This document shows positions 1 to 7,991 of a stretch of 64,000 bases of DNA, piece by piece. Under the pieces are notes generated by a model that searched no databases, was not told the DNA's origin, and worked only from the letters and a program-made list of their open reading frames with translations. A program made the translations under genes and the position numbers. The stretch's first letter is position 1. Each line of letters starts with the position of its first letter. Source of the stretch: DATKRB01 sp036501425 (GTDB lineage Bacteria > Actinomycetota > Acidimicrobiia > Acidimicrobiales > RAAP-2); the NCBI GenBank assembly GCA_036501425.1, contig DASYAI010000016.1:36057-100056 (forward strand), written 5' to 3'.

Positions 1-905
1 CTCGTCGGGGCGTTCGGCGTGGTCATGTTGACCGTCGCCGCGAAGTACCCCCTGTCGAGGGCCGACGAAGAGAGCGGTTGGGCCAGGACCTGATTGTCGT
101 ACCCGGTGAGATACAGCGCCTTGGCCGTGCTCCCGTCGTTCTTGAGGGCCGATCCGATGGCGACGTCGGTGCTGTCAACCGCCGAGACGTACACCCCATC
201 GCAGTTGGCGTGAGCGATCGACAGCGCGTCCACCGTGAAGTTGGTGCCACCCAGTGGCACGTTCACGTCGGTGAAGCAGGTGGCGATCCCGTTCCGGTCC
301 TTGAGCATGTTCATCTGTTCGAGGAAACCCTTGCCGATGCCGTTGTAGGTGATGCCGGCCAGGTTCTTCACGCCGATGGACTTCAAGAAGGGTCCGATGT
401 AGTTGTAGGCATAGGTCGCCCCGGCCAGGGTCCCACCTAACCCCGGCAAGTTGGGGGAGAAGGCGTCGAACACGTTCGAGTCGATCGTGTTGGTGCCCCA
501 GGTGGTAACCGGGACGCCCAACTTGGCGAGCACCTTGTCCCCGACCTCGTAGTTGTCGTCGATGGCGGTGTCCTCGATGACCGCGAACACGTTGGATCCC
601 CCCAGCTCGGAGGCGACGTTGGCGTTGGTGACCGTGCTCGACTGGTCGTCCTTGGTGACCAACCGGAGCTTTCGTCCGTTCACCCCACCCTGGGCGTTCT
701 GCAAGGCGAAACGAGCCAGCGCGCCGCCGGCGCTGTCGGAGAACGTCGGGGCGGCGGGTCCGGTCTCCGAGGTGACGAAGCCGATGGTTATCGACCTGCT
801 GGCCACCCCGGGCGCACTCGGCGCGGCCGACGCAGCCGACCCACCCCCGGCGACGGATCCCAGAACGAGCAGCACGAATGCAGCGGCCCTCAGCCGATTG
901 ACCAT
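1..905 (-). CDS. ABC transporter substrate-binding protein, branched-chain amino acid type (3' end cut by window)
   Basis: Periplasmic-type binding protein (Peripla_BP_6 / LivJ-like family) that would capture a small solute, typically an amino acid or amide, and deliver it to a membrane ABC transporter. The reading frame stays open from 905 to the window edge (about 300 residues seen, family usually about 400). It begins MVNRLRAAAF followed by a hydrophobic stretch and an Ala-rich cleavage region, a Sec signal peptide. After it comes ITIGFVTSETGP, the usual first strand of the fold, then the NGRKLRLVTKDDQS segment typical of the family. An in-frame ATG at 911 also exists, but the G-run (AGGGGGGG) just upstream sits at a better distance from the ATG at 905. 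The substrate cannot be told, and the permease and ATPase genes are not in view. Confidence 0.85.
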   Translation of the reverse strand, partial: MVNRLRAAAFVLLVLGSVAGGGSAASAAPSAPGVASRSITIGFVTSETGPAAPTFSDSAGGALARFALQNAQGGVNGRKLRLVTKDDQSSTVTNANVASELGGSNVFAVIEDTAIDDNYEVGDKVLAKLGVPVTTWGTNTIDSNVFDAFSPNLPGLGGTLAGATYAYNYIGPFLKSIGVKNLAGITYNGIGKGFLEQMNMLKDRNGIATCFTDVNVPLGGTNFTVDALSIAHANCDGVYVSAVDSTDVAIGSALKNDGSTAKALYLTGYDNQVLAQPLSSSALDRGYFAATVNMTTPNAPT

Positions 906-1047
906 GGTCATCCCCCCCTGCGCCCGGCCGCACGATGACAGCGGTGCGGCCGAGACAGCACCAAGCATCGTGGCATATTCGTGCCGGGCTGGCAATGGCC
1001 GGAGGCCGAGTTGTCGAGTGCGCGTCGGCGCAGTGACCGGCGGGTGG

Positions 1048-2361
1048 CTAGGTCGTCCGCCGGCCCCTTGGAGAACGTGCCGATGTCGCGGACGGTTTTG
1101 CGCTCGCCGTCGCGCTCGATGTCGCCGTCGATGTCGCGCTCGATGTCGCCGTCGCGCTCGATGTCGCCGTCGATGTCGCCGTCGATGTCGATGTCGCGGC
1201 CAGGTAATCGAAGACCCGCACGGCGGCGGCCTGGGCGATCAGCAGTTGGGACGGCTGGCCGTCGAAGCCGGTCAGGTGCACGACCCCGTCGGCGTGGTCC
1301 ATGTGGTCGTAGAGGTAGGTCGCGTAGGACTCCAGCGCCGCCCGATACCCTGCGTCCGGTGACACCCGGTCCAGCTCCATGAGGTAATCGAAGAACACCG
1401 CGTTGAAGGGGGCGGTCTGGTCGACCAGACCGTGGCCGCGAAAGTACGAGAGCGCGCGTTGGGCCAGGGCCACGGCCGAGCGGAGATACTCCTGCCGATG
1501 GGTCGTCGAATAGAGGGTGACCCAGGCGCCGATGGCCAGGCCCTGGTTGTACGACCAGACCTTGGCGTTGATCGCTCCGGACGACGAGATGTGATCAGCG
1601 AGCAGTCCGTCAGAAACGGTAAGGGTCCCGAAGAGCCAGCGTAGGTCGCGGACCGCCCACGAACGATACGAGGCCCGACCGGTCACCTCGAGGAGCTGCG
1701 CGTCGAGCAGTGCCGCGCCCCCGGTCGTCACGGCGTTGCGGTCGGTGCCGAAGTGCGGGTCCTCCCAGTACTCACCGCCCGGGTGTGGCAGGGACGTCCG
1801 GGTCGACCAGCCCGACTCCACGTAGCGGGCGTCGGCTTCGGTCTCGTGCAGGTAGACGACGGAGCCCGTGATCCGGTAGGCCTCCAGAAGATCGAGTGCC
1901 ACAAAGATGTTGTCGTCGTACTTTCGAGCGCCGCCCCCGAACCAGAACCATCGGGGTCCGGGGTCATACCCGCCGGCAGGGTCGCGGTACGCACTCAACG
2001 TCGCCATCCGGCCGGGGATGCTCCGGAGCAATTGCGGCGGGGTGCCCGGGAGCGCCGCCAGTTCGAGGAGCCCTGCCAGAGCTTGCGATTCGGGCCATGC
2101 GGTCGCCCCCGGACCGATGTAGAGGCCTTTGAAGGATCCACCGGGACCGCCGTAACAGGTGACCAGCGCCTGATAGGCCCGTTGGGCGGCCGCTGCGGCA
2201 GACCGGTTGGAGATCGGAGCGTGGGTCGGCCTGGGCACCGCCCTGCACGCTGCGGCCACCGTTCCGTACGGGGTGCTGAAGTCGAGAACGGTCAGCGACC
2301 CGAACACCAGGGCGACCACGAGGCTCGCCGTACCCGCGATCCGGAGGAACAGCGACGTCAC
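1048..2361 (-). CDS. Secreted GH76-like glycosidase (alpha-1,6-mannanase family) with Thr/Ser repeat tail
   Basis: 437 residues. An N-terminal hydrophobic segment (residues about 8-28) is a signal peptide or anchor. The central domain has the (alpha/alpha)6 features of glycoside hydrolase family 76: a TAWPESQALAGLLELA helix, a KYDDNIFVALDLLEAY segment carrying the adjacent Asp pair that is catalytic in GH76, a GGAALLDAQLLEVTG helix and a WSYNQGLAIGAWV motif. It probably cleaves alpha-1,6-mannoside or a related polysaccharide outside the cell. The last 50 residues are a low-complexity Ala/Thr/Ser tail encoded by six-base units (1085-1200) and ending in basic residues, perhaps a wall-spanning or glycosylated stalk. 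The GTG start at 2361 immediately precedes the signal peptide. No strong Shine-Dalgarno sequence is visible. Substrate is inferred from the family only. Confidence 0.75.
   Translation of the reverse strand: MTSLFLRIAGTASLVVALVFGSLTVLDFSTPYGTVAAACRAVPRPTHAPISNRSAAAAAQRAYQALVTCYGGPGGSFKGLYIGPGATAWPESQALAGLLELAALPGTPPQLLRSIPGRMATLSAYRDPAGGYDPGPRWFWFGGGARKYDDNIFVALDLLEAYRITGSVVYLHETEADARYVESGWSTRTSLPHPGGEYWEDPHFGTDRNAVTTGGAALLDAQLLEVTGRASYRSWAVRDLRWLFGTLTVSDGLLADHISSSGAINAKVWSYNQGLAIGAWVTLYSTTHRQEYLRSAVALAQRALSYFRGHGLVDQTAPFNAVFFDYLMELDRVSPDAGYRAALESYATYLYDHMDHADGVVHLTGFDGQPSQLLIAQAAAVRVFDYLAATSTSTATSTATSSATATSSATSTATSSATASAKPSATSARSPRGRRTT
1085..1200. repeat. Six-base imperfect tandem repeat coding for the GH76 protein tail
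   Basis: Alternating gatgtc, gccgtc and gcgctc hexamers fill about 115 bases. On the minus strand they are read as Ala-Thr and Ser-Thr dipeptides. The array is imperfect but clearly periodic in 6, so slippage can change the tail length without breaking the frame. Confidence 0.8.
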
Positions 2362-2436
2362 CGGCTACGGCGCCCCAGCCACGACGCGATCATTACCCAT
2401 CGACGCGCCGGTCGTGCGCGATCACGAGGGAGCGGG

Positions 2437-3081
2437 TCAGCCCTCGAGGTAGCGCAGCACCGCCAGCACGCGGCGGTGGTCGGTCGAGGTGGCCGGCAGC
2501 TCCAGCTTGGCGAAGATGTTGGCGACGTGCTTCTCCACCGCCCCCTCCGAGATCACCAGGCTGGAGGCCACAGCCGAGTTGGTCCGCCCTTCGGCCATGA
2601 GCGCCAGCACCTCCCTCTCGCGGCCGCTCAGCCGGGCGAGCACGTCGTTGTGGCGGGACGCCCCCATCAGTTGGGTCACCACCTCGGGGTCGAGGGCGGT
2701 GCCGCCGACGGCCACTCGTGCCAACGCCTCGACGAAGTCGCCGACGTCGGCGACCCGATCCTTGAGGAGGTAGCCGATCCCCGCCGCGCCGCCGGCGAGC
2801 AGCTCCGCCGCGTAGCGAGTCTCGATGTACTGGGAGAACACCAAGATTCCCACTTCCGGGTGCTCCCGGCGCAATCCGATGGCTGCCCGCAACCCTTCGT
2901 CGGTGAACGTCGGTGGCATGCGCACATCGACCACCGCCACGTCGGGGGGCTCGTCGGCCACCGCTCCGGCCAGGCTCACGGCATCGCTCACCGCGCGCAG
3001 CACCACGAAGCCCCGATCCGTCAAGAGCTGGACCAAGCCGTCGCGCAGGACGGCAGAATCCTCCGCGATGACGACCCGCAC
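2437..3081 (-). CDS. LuxR/NarL-family response regulator
   Basis: 214 residues. The receiver domain begins MRVVIAEDSAVLRDGL with the acidic pair E-D at residues 6-7, the phospho-acceptor Asp in VAVVDVRMPP, and the conserved Lys in YLLKDRV. A C-terminal LuxR helix-turn-helix follows (LSGREREVLALMAEGRTNSAVASSLVISEGAVEKHVANIFAKL). It should be phosphorylated by the histidine kinase encoded immediately upstream, then bind DNA. The reading frame runs further upstream, but GTG at 3081 is preferred: it gives the standard receiver N-terminus, has an AGGGG at a suitable distance and begins 20 bases after the kinase stop. An alternative GTG lies at 3099. It is the last gene of the ABC/kinase operon and probably controls the transporter genes. 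Confidence 0.9.
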   Translation of the reverse strand: MRVVIAEDSAVLRDGLVQLLTDRGFVVLRAVSDAVSLAGAVADEPPDVAVVDVRMPPTFTDEGLRAAIGLRREHPEVGILVFSQYIETRYAAELLAGGAAGIGYLLKDRVADVGDFVEALARVAVGGTALDPEVVTQLMGASRHNDVLARLSGREREVLALMAEGRTNSAVASSLVISEGAVEKHVANIFAKLELPATSTDHRRVLAVLRYLEG

Positions 3082-3101
3082 CCCGTCGGCCCCTGCCACG
3101 G

Positions 3102-4472
3102 TCAAGCCTGCATTGGCAGGTCGACCGTGATGGCGGTGGGCCCACCCGGGGGGCTGGCGATGCCGAGATGGCCGTCGACCGCGCCGACCCGGTCGGACAG
3201 CCCGGCCAGGCCGCTCGACGACGAGACGGCTCTTTTGAGCACCGCGCCACCCTGGCCATCGTCGCGGACCACGATCCGAATCCACTGGCCGTGCTGGGCG
3301 CAGCTCAGGGACGCCCGGGAGGCCCGGCCGTGCTGGGCGACATTGGCGAGCAGCTCCGCCGCACAGAAGTAGCAGATGGCTTCGATGGCCGGGCTGGGCC
3401 TCGACTGGACCGACACCGCGATCTCGGTTCGCACCGGGCTCCGTGCGGCGAGGGTCGCCAGGGCATTCTCGAGGCCGGTGTCCAGCGCCGGCGGGTGGAT
3501 ACCCCGGGCGAGGTCGCGCAGCTCGACGATGGCCTCCTTGGCTCCGCTGTGCGCCTGGTCCACCAGGTGCCGGATGGCGTCGAGATCAGCGGGCACGTGG
3601 GTACCGGCGTCCATGTTGTCGAGCTTGTCCTTGGCCTGACCCAGCCGCATCGCCAGCGCGACGAGCTGCGCCTGGGTGCCATCGTGAAGGTCTCGCTCGA
3701 TGCGCTGGAGGGTCTCGGTGGCCGCATCGAGGGTCTTGGAACGTGATTCCTCGAGCCTGCGGACCCGCGACACGGCCGCGTCCGGGCCGAGCAGCAGGTG
3801 CATCGCCCACCGGTCGAGGTTGACCACCAGCCGCATCGTCCAGGGGGCGACGAAGAGGAACACGACACCGATGAGGAACGCCCCGGCGGTCGAGCCGGGG
3901 TGTCCGGCACCATCGCCGTCGCCGAACGCCCTCCCGAACGCGCCGAACCTCCCCGGGGCACTGCTTCCGGTCAGGGGTGACGTGATGCCGAAGAATGCCT
4001 CGAGCCACACGCTGAGGCCGAACCAGACGCCGAAGACGGTGAGCGGCAACTTCGCGGCGAAGTAGCCGGCCGAGCGCCAGGCGGTCCGATCGCCGAACGA
4101 CGCCCGCAACCACCGGAAGAACCCCGGGCGGGGATGGAACGGCTCGGGCTCGGCGATCTGCTCCCCGAGCAGTCGCCGAGCCAGCGCCCGTTGCCAGCGC
4201 CCGAAGCCCCTCGCCGCCCGCAGGCCACCGGCGAGGATCACCACGCCGAGGACGACCACCGTGAGCGGCAATCCGGCGAGCCCCACCACACCCAACGTGA
4301 CGACCCCGGCACCGGTCAGGGCGGAGCTGACCAGGAAGAACCCCAGCTCGGCCCGGGTCCGCCGCTGGAACGGCTCACGGCTGATCAACCGGGCCAGCCG
4401 CCTGGCCTGCTGTGCCCGTTCTTCGGGGATCCGGATCTGCACCCAGCCGCCTTCGGCACCACTCTCGCTCAC
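3102..4472 (-). CDS. Membrane sensor histidine kinase (HisKA_3 type)
   Basis: 456 residues. The N-terminal half contains four hydrophobic segments (FFLVSSALTGAGVVTLGVVG, LTVVVLGVVILAGG, FAAKLPLTVFGVWFGLSVWL, GAFLIGVVFLFVAPW), as in the actinobacterial putative-sensor family. The dimerisation box IERDLHDGTQAQLVALAMRLG has the phospho-acceptor His. The C-terminal ATPase has an N-box-like CAAELLANVAQHG and a DDGQGG G-box. It likely senses an envelope signal and phosphorylates the regulator at 2437-3081. GTG at 4472 overlaps the permease stop by four bases (GTGA), so the start is set by coupling; the longer open frame upstream is antisense-like and is not used. Confidence 0.9.
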   Translation of the reverse strand: MSESGAEGGWVQIRIPEERAQQARRLARLISREPFQRRTRAELGFFLVSSALTGAGVVTLGVVGLAGLPLTVVVLGVVILAGGLRAARGFGRWQRALARRLLGEQIAEPEPFHPRPGFFRWLRASFGDRTAWRSAGYFAAKLPLTVFGVWFGLSVWLEAFFGITSPLTGSSAPGRFGAFGRAFGDGDGAGHPGSTAGAFLIGVVFLFVAPWTMRLVVNLDRWAMHLLLGPDAAVSRVRRLEESRSKTLDAATETLQRIERDLHDGTQAQLVALAMRLGQAKDKLDNMDAGTHVPADLDAIRHLVDQAHSGAKEAIVELRDLARGIHPPALDTGLENALATLAARSPVRTEIAVSVQSRPSPAIEAICYFCAAELLANVAQHGRASRASLSCAQHGQWIRIVVRDDGQGGAVLKRAVSSSSGLAGLSDRVGAVDGHLGIASPPGGPTAITVDLPMQA

Positions 4473-5263
4473 GCGTCTCGCTTGGCGAACAGCACCGCCC
4501 CGGCTCCGAGGGCGATCGCGGCGTAGACGGCCATCAGCCCCAACCCTACGCCGGGCGAGACGACCCCCTGTCCTTGGTTGACGGTGGCCGTGATCGAATT
4601 GGTGAGGATGTTCGTCGGGAGATACCGCACGTCGTGCTCGGATATCGCGTGCATCACGAGCGGGAGCACGAACAGCACGCCGGCGAACGCGGCGATGGCG
4701 GCCGCCGTGCTGCGGAAGATGAGGCCGAGTCCGAACGACATGAGGCAGATGAGCGCCATGAACACGCCGGTCATCAACACAGCCCGAAGCGCGCCCGGCG
4801 ACCCCAGGCCGGCAGAGGGAGCCCCCCCGGCGGAAAGGACAACCTGGCCGACGAAGAAGGCGGCGAAGCTGAGAAGCTCGAAGAAGACCAGCGCGGCTCC
4901 AGCGGTCACTCCGATCTTGGTGGCCAAAAGGAGTCCCCGCCGCGGAGTGGCTGCCAGGGTCGTACGAATGGTGCCGCTCGAATGCTCGCCGGTGATCAGG
5001 AGTGCCCCGAACACTCCCCCGGTCAGGCATCCGACGATCAATCCGACCAGCGACTCCTGGGTGGGGTCGAAGGCAAAGTAGTACCGGTTTCCGTGGTGCA
5101 GCGCGGCGTTGGTGACCAGCCCGGTGACCAAGAGCGACGCGATGATCGTGAAGCCGACGGTGATGGCGGTCGATCGCAGGGTCACCATCTTCACGATCTC
5201 GGACCGGGCCACGTGCTTGGCTCGATAGCGGCCCGACGGGGCGGTCTGGATCATCGGGATCAT
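4469..5263 (-). CDS. ABC-2 type transporter permease
   Basis: 264 residues with six predicted membrane helices, arranged like the ABC-2 permeases of bacitracin- or lantibiotic-resistance exporters. It begins with a cytoplasmic KHVARSEIVKMVTLRSTAITVGF segment and contains the large loop GALLITGEHSSGTIRTTLAATPRR, a conserved coupling element of this family (EHSSGTIR). It partners with the ATPase encoded upstream; the ATPase stop and this ATG overlap by four bases (ATGA). Downstream it overlaps the histidine kinase start. The gene order ATPase, permease, kinase, regulator is that of a Bce/Nat-like detoxification or envelope-stress module, but the substrate is not evident. Confidence 0.9.
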   Translation of the reverse strand: MIPMIQTAPSGRYRAKHVARSEIVKMVTLRSTAITVGFTIIASLLVTGLVTNAALHHGNRYYFAFDPTQESLVGLIVGCLTGGVFGALLITGEHSSGTIRTTLAATPRRGLLLATKIGVTAGAALVFFELLSFAAFFVGQVVLSAGGAPSAGLGSPGALRAVLMTGVFMALICLMSFGLGLIFRSTAAAIAAFAGVLFVLPLVMHAISEHDVRYLPTNILTNSITATVNQGQGVVSPGVGLGLMAVYAAIALGAGAVLFAKRDA

Positions 5264-6207
5264 CGACGTCCCTCCCTCTCGCTCGCAGTCGCCGCGGCGC
5301 CCGCCGACGGGCGGTACTCCACCTCGTCTCGTGTCAGCTCCATGAAGGCGTCCTCCAACGACGCGGTGATCGGTGTCAGCTCGTGAACCCGAAGTCCGTC
5401 GCGGGAGCCGAAATCACCGATCTGTGGTGCGGTCAGCCCCTCGACGGTCAACGACCGTGCATCGTCGTCGCGGTGGCCGATCGTGGCACCCGCCGCCGAG
5501 AGGACAGCGCTGAAGGCCGCCGGATCGGGCGTGACCAGCTTCACCGCGCCACCGCTTCGGGCGACGAAGTCGGCCACGCTGGTTTCGGCGATGAGCCGAC
5601 CGCGACCGATCACCACCAACCGGTCGGCCGTCAGTGCCATCTCGCTGATCAGGTGGCTGGACACGAACACCGTCCGGCCTCCCGTGGCGAGGTCCCGGAG
5701 GAGGTGGCGGAGCCACCGGATGCCCTCGGGGTCCAGACCGTTGACCGGCTCGTCGAAGATCAGCACACCGGGGTCCCCGAGGAGCGTTGCGGCGATCCCG
5801 AGCCGCTGGCTCATCCCGAGCGAGAACTTCCCCGCTCGCCGGTCGGCCACCGAGGCCAGCCCGACCTGGTCGAGGACCTCGTCGACCCGACGTAGCGGGA
5901 TGTCGTTGCTCAGGGCGAGCCATCGGAGATGGTTCCGGGCGGTGCGGGCCGGATGAAAGGCCTTGGCGTCGAGCACGGCGCCGACCTCCCGCAGAGGCCA
6001 CGCCAGCTCGGAATAGAGCTTGCCGCCGATCAGGGCGGACCCGGAGTCGGGAAGGTCGAGGCCCATGATCATGCGCATGGTCGTGGACTTGCCCGACCCG
6101 TTGGGTCCCAGGAAGCCGGTGACAGACCCGGGTAGGACCTCGAACGTCAGGTCGGCGACGGCAGTGGCCGCACCGTACCGCTTGGTGAGTGAGTGTGCCG
6201 TGATCAT
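5260..6207 (-). CDS. ABC transporter ATP-binding protein
   Basis: 315 residues from the ATG at 6207. Walker A is GPNGSGKST, the signature region is LGMSQRLGIA, Walker B is VLIFDEPVNGLDP, and the switch His is in FVSSHLISEM. The C-terminal extension is of the DUF4162 type seen in ABC-2 exporters. It energises export or flipping by the permease encoded next. An upstream in-frame GTG at 6234 could add nine residues, but MITAHSLTKRYG is the standard start of the family. It is the first gene of the operon; the promoter must lie between 6208 and the SRAP stub. Confidence 0.9.
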   Translation of the reverse strand: MITAHSLTKRYGAATAVADLTFEVLPGSVTGFLGPNGSGKSTTMRMIMGLDLPDSGSALIGGKLYSELAWPLREVGAVLDAKAFHPARTARNHLRWLALSNDIPLRRVDEVLDQVGLASVADRRAGKFSLGMSQRLGIAATLLGDPGVLIFDEPVNGLDPEGIRWLRHLLRDLATGGRTVFVSSHLISEMALTADRLVVIGRGRLIAETSVADFVARSGGAVKLVTPDPAAFSAVLSAAGATIGHRDDDARSLTVEGLTAPQIGDFGSRDGLRVHELTPITASLEDAFMELTRDEVEYRPSAGAAATASEREGRR

Positions 6208-6474
6208 CACGACCAACGGTAAGGATCGGGCCACCCGGCGGGAATGCCGCTACCCGGCGTCCACCAGCTGGGGCTACCCCCCGCCGGTCACCAGGGGGGG
6301 CGCAATTGCCGTTCGCCGCCGGGAGGGACGAGATGCTGGACCGGTCGAGCCGAGCCGGCCGCGCTCGCCGAGCCGGCCGCGCGGGGTCGCTCGGGCGGCC
6401 TCCGGAGGCGGCTCGCGGGCCCACCGCCGAGGCGCCGTCCAGTGCCCCCAGCGGCGGGTGCCATGCTGGCTCCC
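6208..6474. other. Gene-free region upstream of the ABC operon
   Basis: No reading frame here has credible protein features. It should hold the promoter of the minus-strand ABC operon, but no clear -10/-35 pair was picked out. Around 6350-6390 a short GC-rich direct repeat (ccgagccggccgcgc) occurs twice. Confidence 0.4.
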
Positions 6475-6549
6475 ATGTGCGGCCGCTTCACGATGTCGGA
6501 GAGCAAGCGCCACCGGGCCCGGTCAGCCGCTCCCCCCGCCGCCAGGTAG
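6475..6549 (+). pseudogene. Stub of an SRAP-domain (YedK/HMCES) gene
   Basis: The frame from ATG 6475 reads MCGRFTMSESKRHRAR and then stops at 6549. MCGRFT is the near-invariant N-terminus of SRAP proteins, whose Cys2 becomes the catalytic residue that crosslinks to abasic sites in single-stranded DNA. Everything after about residue 9 is missing: no SRAP catalytic Glu or His region follows in any frame before the symporter gene. This looks like a deletion remnant. Only nine residues support the call, so chance resemblance is possible. Confidence 0.45.
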
Positions 6550-6584
6550 GACGACCGCCCGATCCGCTCCAAGGACCGAAGCCG

Positions 6585-7538
6585 ATGCGCTCCCGATTGT
6601 CCCGCGTCGCCGCCGCCTACCCCGAACTGCTGATCGTGTTGGTCGCGGCTGGGACCGGCTTGGCCCTCGCCCGTCCGCTGCGCTGGCTGGACGGTCGCCA
6701 GGGCATCAACGTCCTCCTCGTCGTGCTCGTGTTCGCCACCGCGGTCACCGTGTCCACCGACGCCCTGGGCCGTCTCAGATCGGCCTGGCCCCACCTTGTC
6801 GCCACCCTGGCCATCGGAGTGATCCTGTTGCCCGCCTTGTCGTGGCTGGCATCACGGGTGGTCACCGCCGGGTCGCTTCGCAACGGCATCATGACCGTGG
6901 GCCTCGCACCGTGCGAAATCGCGTCCGTGGCCACCACCGGTCTCGCCGGCGGGGAACCGGCGTTGGCGGCGGCCGTCCTCATCGGTTCCACGGCGCTCAG
7001 CGTGGCCGTCGCCGGACCGATCCTCTCCGTGGAGGCCAGCGGGGCACACGTCCACTCCGGGCATATCCTCATCAACCTGGCCGTCGTCGTCGCCCTACCC
7101 CTCGTCGCCGGGCTCACGTTGCGCGCCAAGACCGGGATCACCCCGTTGCGCGAGGTGGCAGCCACCAACGCCGCCACCGCCGCGCTGGCGGGACTGGTCG
7201 CTCTCGTCGCCGCCCAGGTCCACCTGGGGACCGCCTACTTCGCCGTGTTCGCCGCCATCGTCATCGTCATCGGCGTGTCAGCGGTCATCGCTGCACTGCT
7301 CGGGCGGACCCTGTCACCCCAACGGGCCACTGCGCTGCTGCTCACCATCTCCATGCGAGACTTCGCCATTGCTGCCGGCCTGGCCAGCGCGGCGTTCGGC
7401 CCCGCGTCGGCCGCCCCCCTCGGGCTCTACGGGGTCGCGGTGATCATCTGGGGGACCGCCGTCGCTGGCAGGCGACGAGCCAAGGCCACGACCCTGAACA
7501 GCCCGGAGAGCGACGGTCCGGAGCTGGTCGACGGATGA
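6585..7538 (+). CDS. Bile acid:sodium symporter family (SBF-like) membrane protein
   Basis: 317 residues with about nine to ten hydrophobic helices from start to end. It resembles the SBF/ASBT superfamily: an N-terminal PELLIVLVAAGTGLALARPL helix, VNVLLVVLVFATAVTVSTDAL-like second helix, the discontinuous-helix segment GLAPCEIASVATTGLAGGEPALAAAVLIGSTALS, and a C-terminal crossover SMRDFAIAAGLASAAFGPASAAPLGLYG. The family couples sodium to uptake of organic anions such as sterol acids or keto acids; the substrate here is unknown. ATG 6585 has an AAGGA nine bases upstream, which decides the start against the longer open frame. It stands alone, next to gene remnants. Confidence 0.8.
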   Translation: MRSRLSRVAAAYPELLIVLVAAGTGLALARPLRWLDGRQGINVLLVVLVFATAVTVSTDALGRLRSAWPHLVATLAIGVILLPALSWLASRVVTAGSLRNGIMTVGLAPCEIASVATTGLAGGEPALAAAVLIGSTALSVAVAGPILSVEASGAHVHSGHILINLAVVVALPLVAGLTLRAKTGITPLREVAATNAATAALAGLVALVAAQVHLGTAYFAVFAAIVIVIGVSAVIAALLGRTLSPQRATALLLTISMRDFAIAAGLASAAFGPASAAPLGLYGVAVIIWGTAVAGRRRAKATTLNSPESDGPELVDG

Positions 7539-7991
7539 CTCGGGCGACAGGGTTAGCCGGTGGCCGCGGGGGGCATCGTTGCCTCGTGCCGGATGACAAG
7601 ATCGAGCACCAAGCCGACGACGATGGCCCTGAGGTCGATGAGGGGTTGCAGAAGGCTCATCATGAGGCGGACGGCGACACGGGAACGTCGGATTCGGACG
7701 ACCAGGCCAATCGTTCCTGACAAGCCGCGGGCGGCCGGCGCGCTGGTTCTTCATCGCGTGGCCTCGGTCGCGCACGTCGTAGCGGACCGCGCCGATGGGG
7801 TCTTGCGCTTGGTCACCTTGGCCATGGGCGGGGGCCTCCTCGGGTGGTGGGGAAGCCGGAGGCTCACCGAAGGGTGTGACGCCCTGTTTCAGGCAGACGT
7901 GTTGAACATCCCTGAGCGCCCGCCCCCTCCCGGCACCGCACCTAGGGTCCCGTAATATCCAGGTCCTATCGGATCCCCTGGGGAGGACACC
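7539..7991. other. 453-base stretch without an intact gene
   Basis: No full-length gene is convincing on either strand. On the plus strand an open frame (7560-7955) has an Arg-rich, non-globular composition and no start signal. On the minus strand a short reading frame with a strong GAGGAGG site looks like an integrase N-terminus broken by a frameshift (listed separately). The last 15 bases contain the Shine-Dalgarno of the amidohydrolase. Confidence 0.5.
7730..7825 (-). pseudogene. Possible N-terminal stub of a tyrosine recombinase/integrase
   Basis: An ATG at 7825, preceded by GAGGAGG at a normal distance, starts MAKVTKRKTP. If the frame is shifted by one base near 7800 the reading continues IGAVRYDVRDRG, which resembles the arm-type DNA-binding domain that opens many phage integrases (basic N-terminus, then a G-x-V-R-Y-x-V-R-x-R strand). 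No catalytic domain follows. The match is short and is my pattern recognition only. Confidence 0.3.

Noticed and set aside
7560..7955. 131-residue plus-strand frame between the symporter and the amidohydrolase
   Set aside because: Arg-rich, low hydrophobic order, no start signal, and a better (though broken) signal lies on the other strand.
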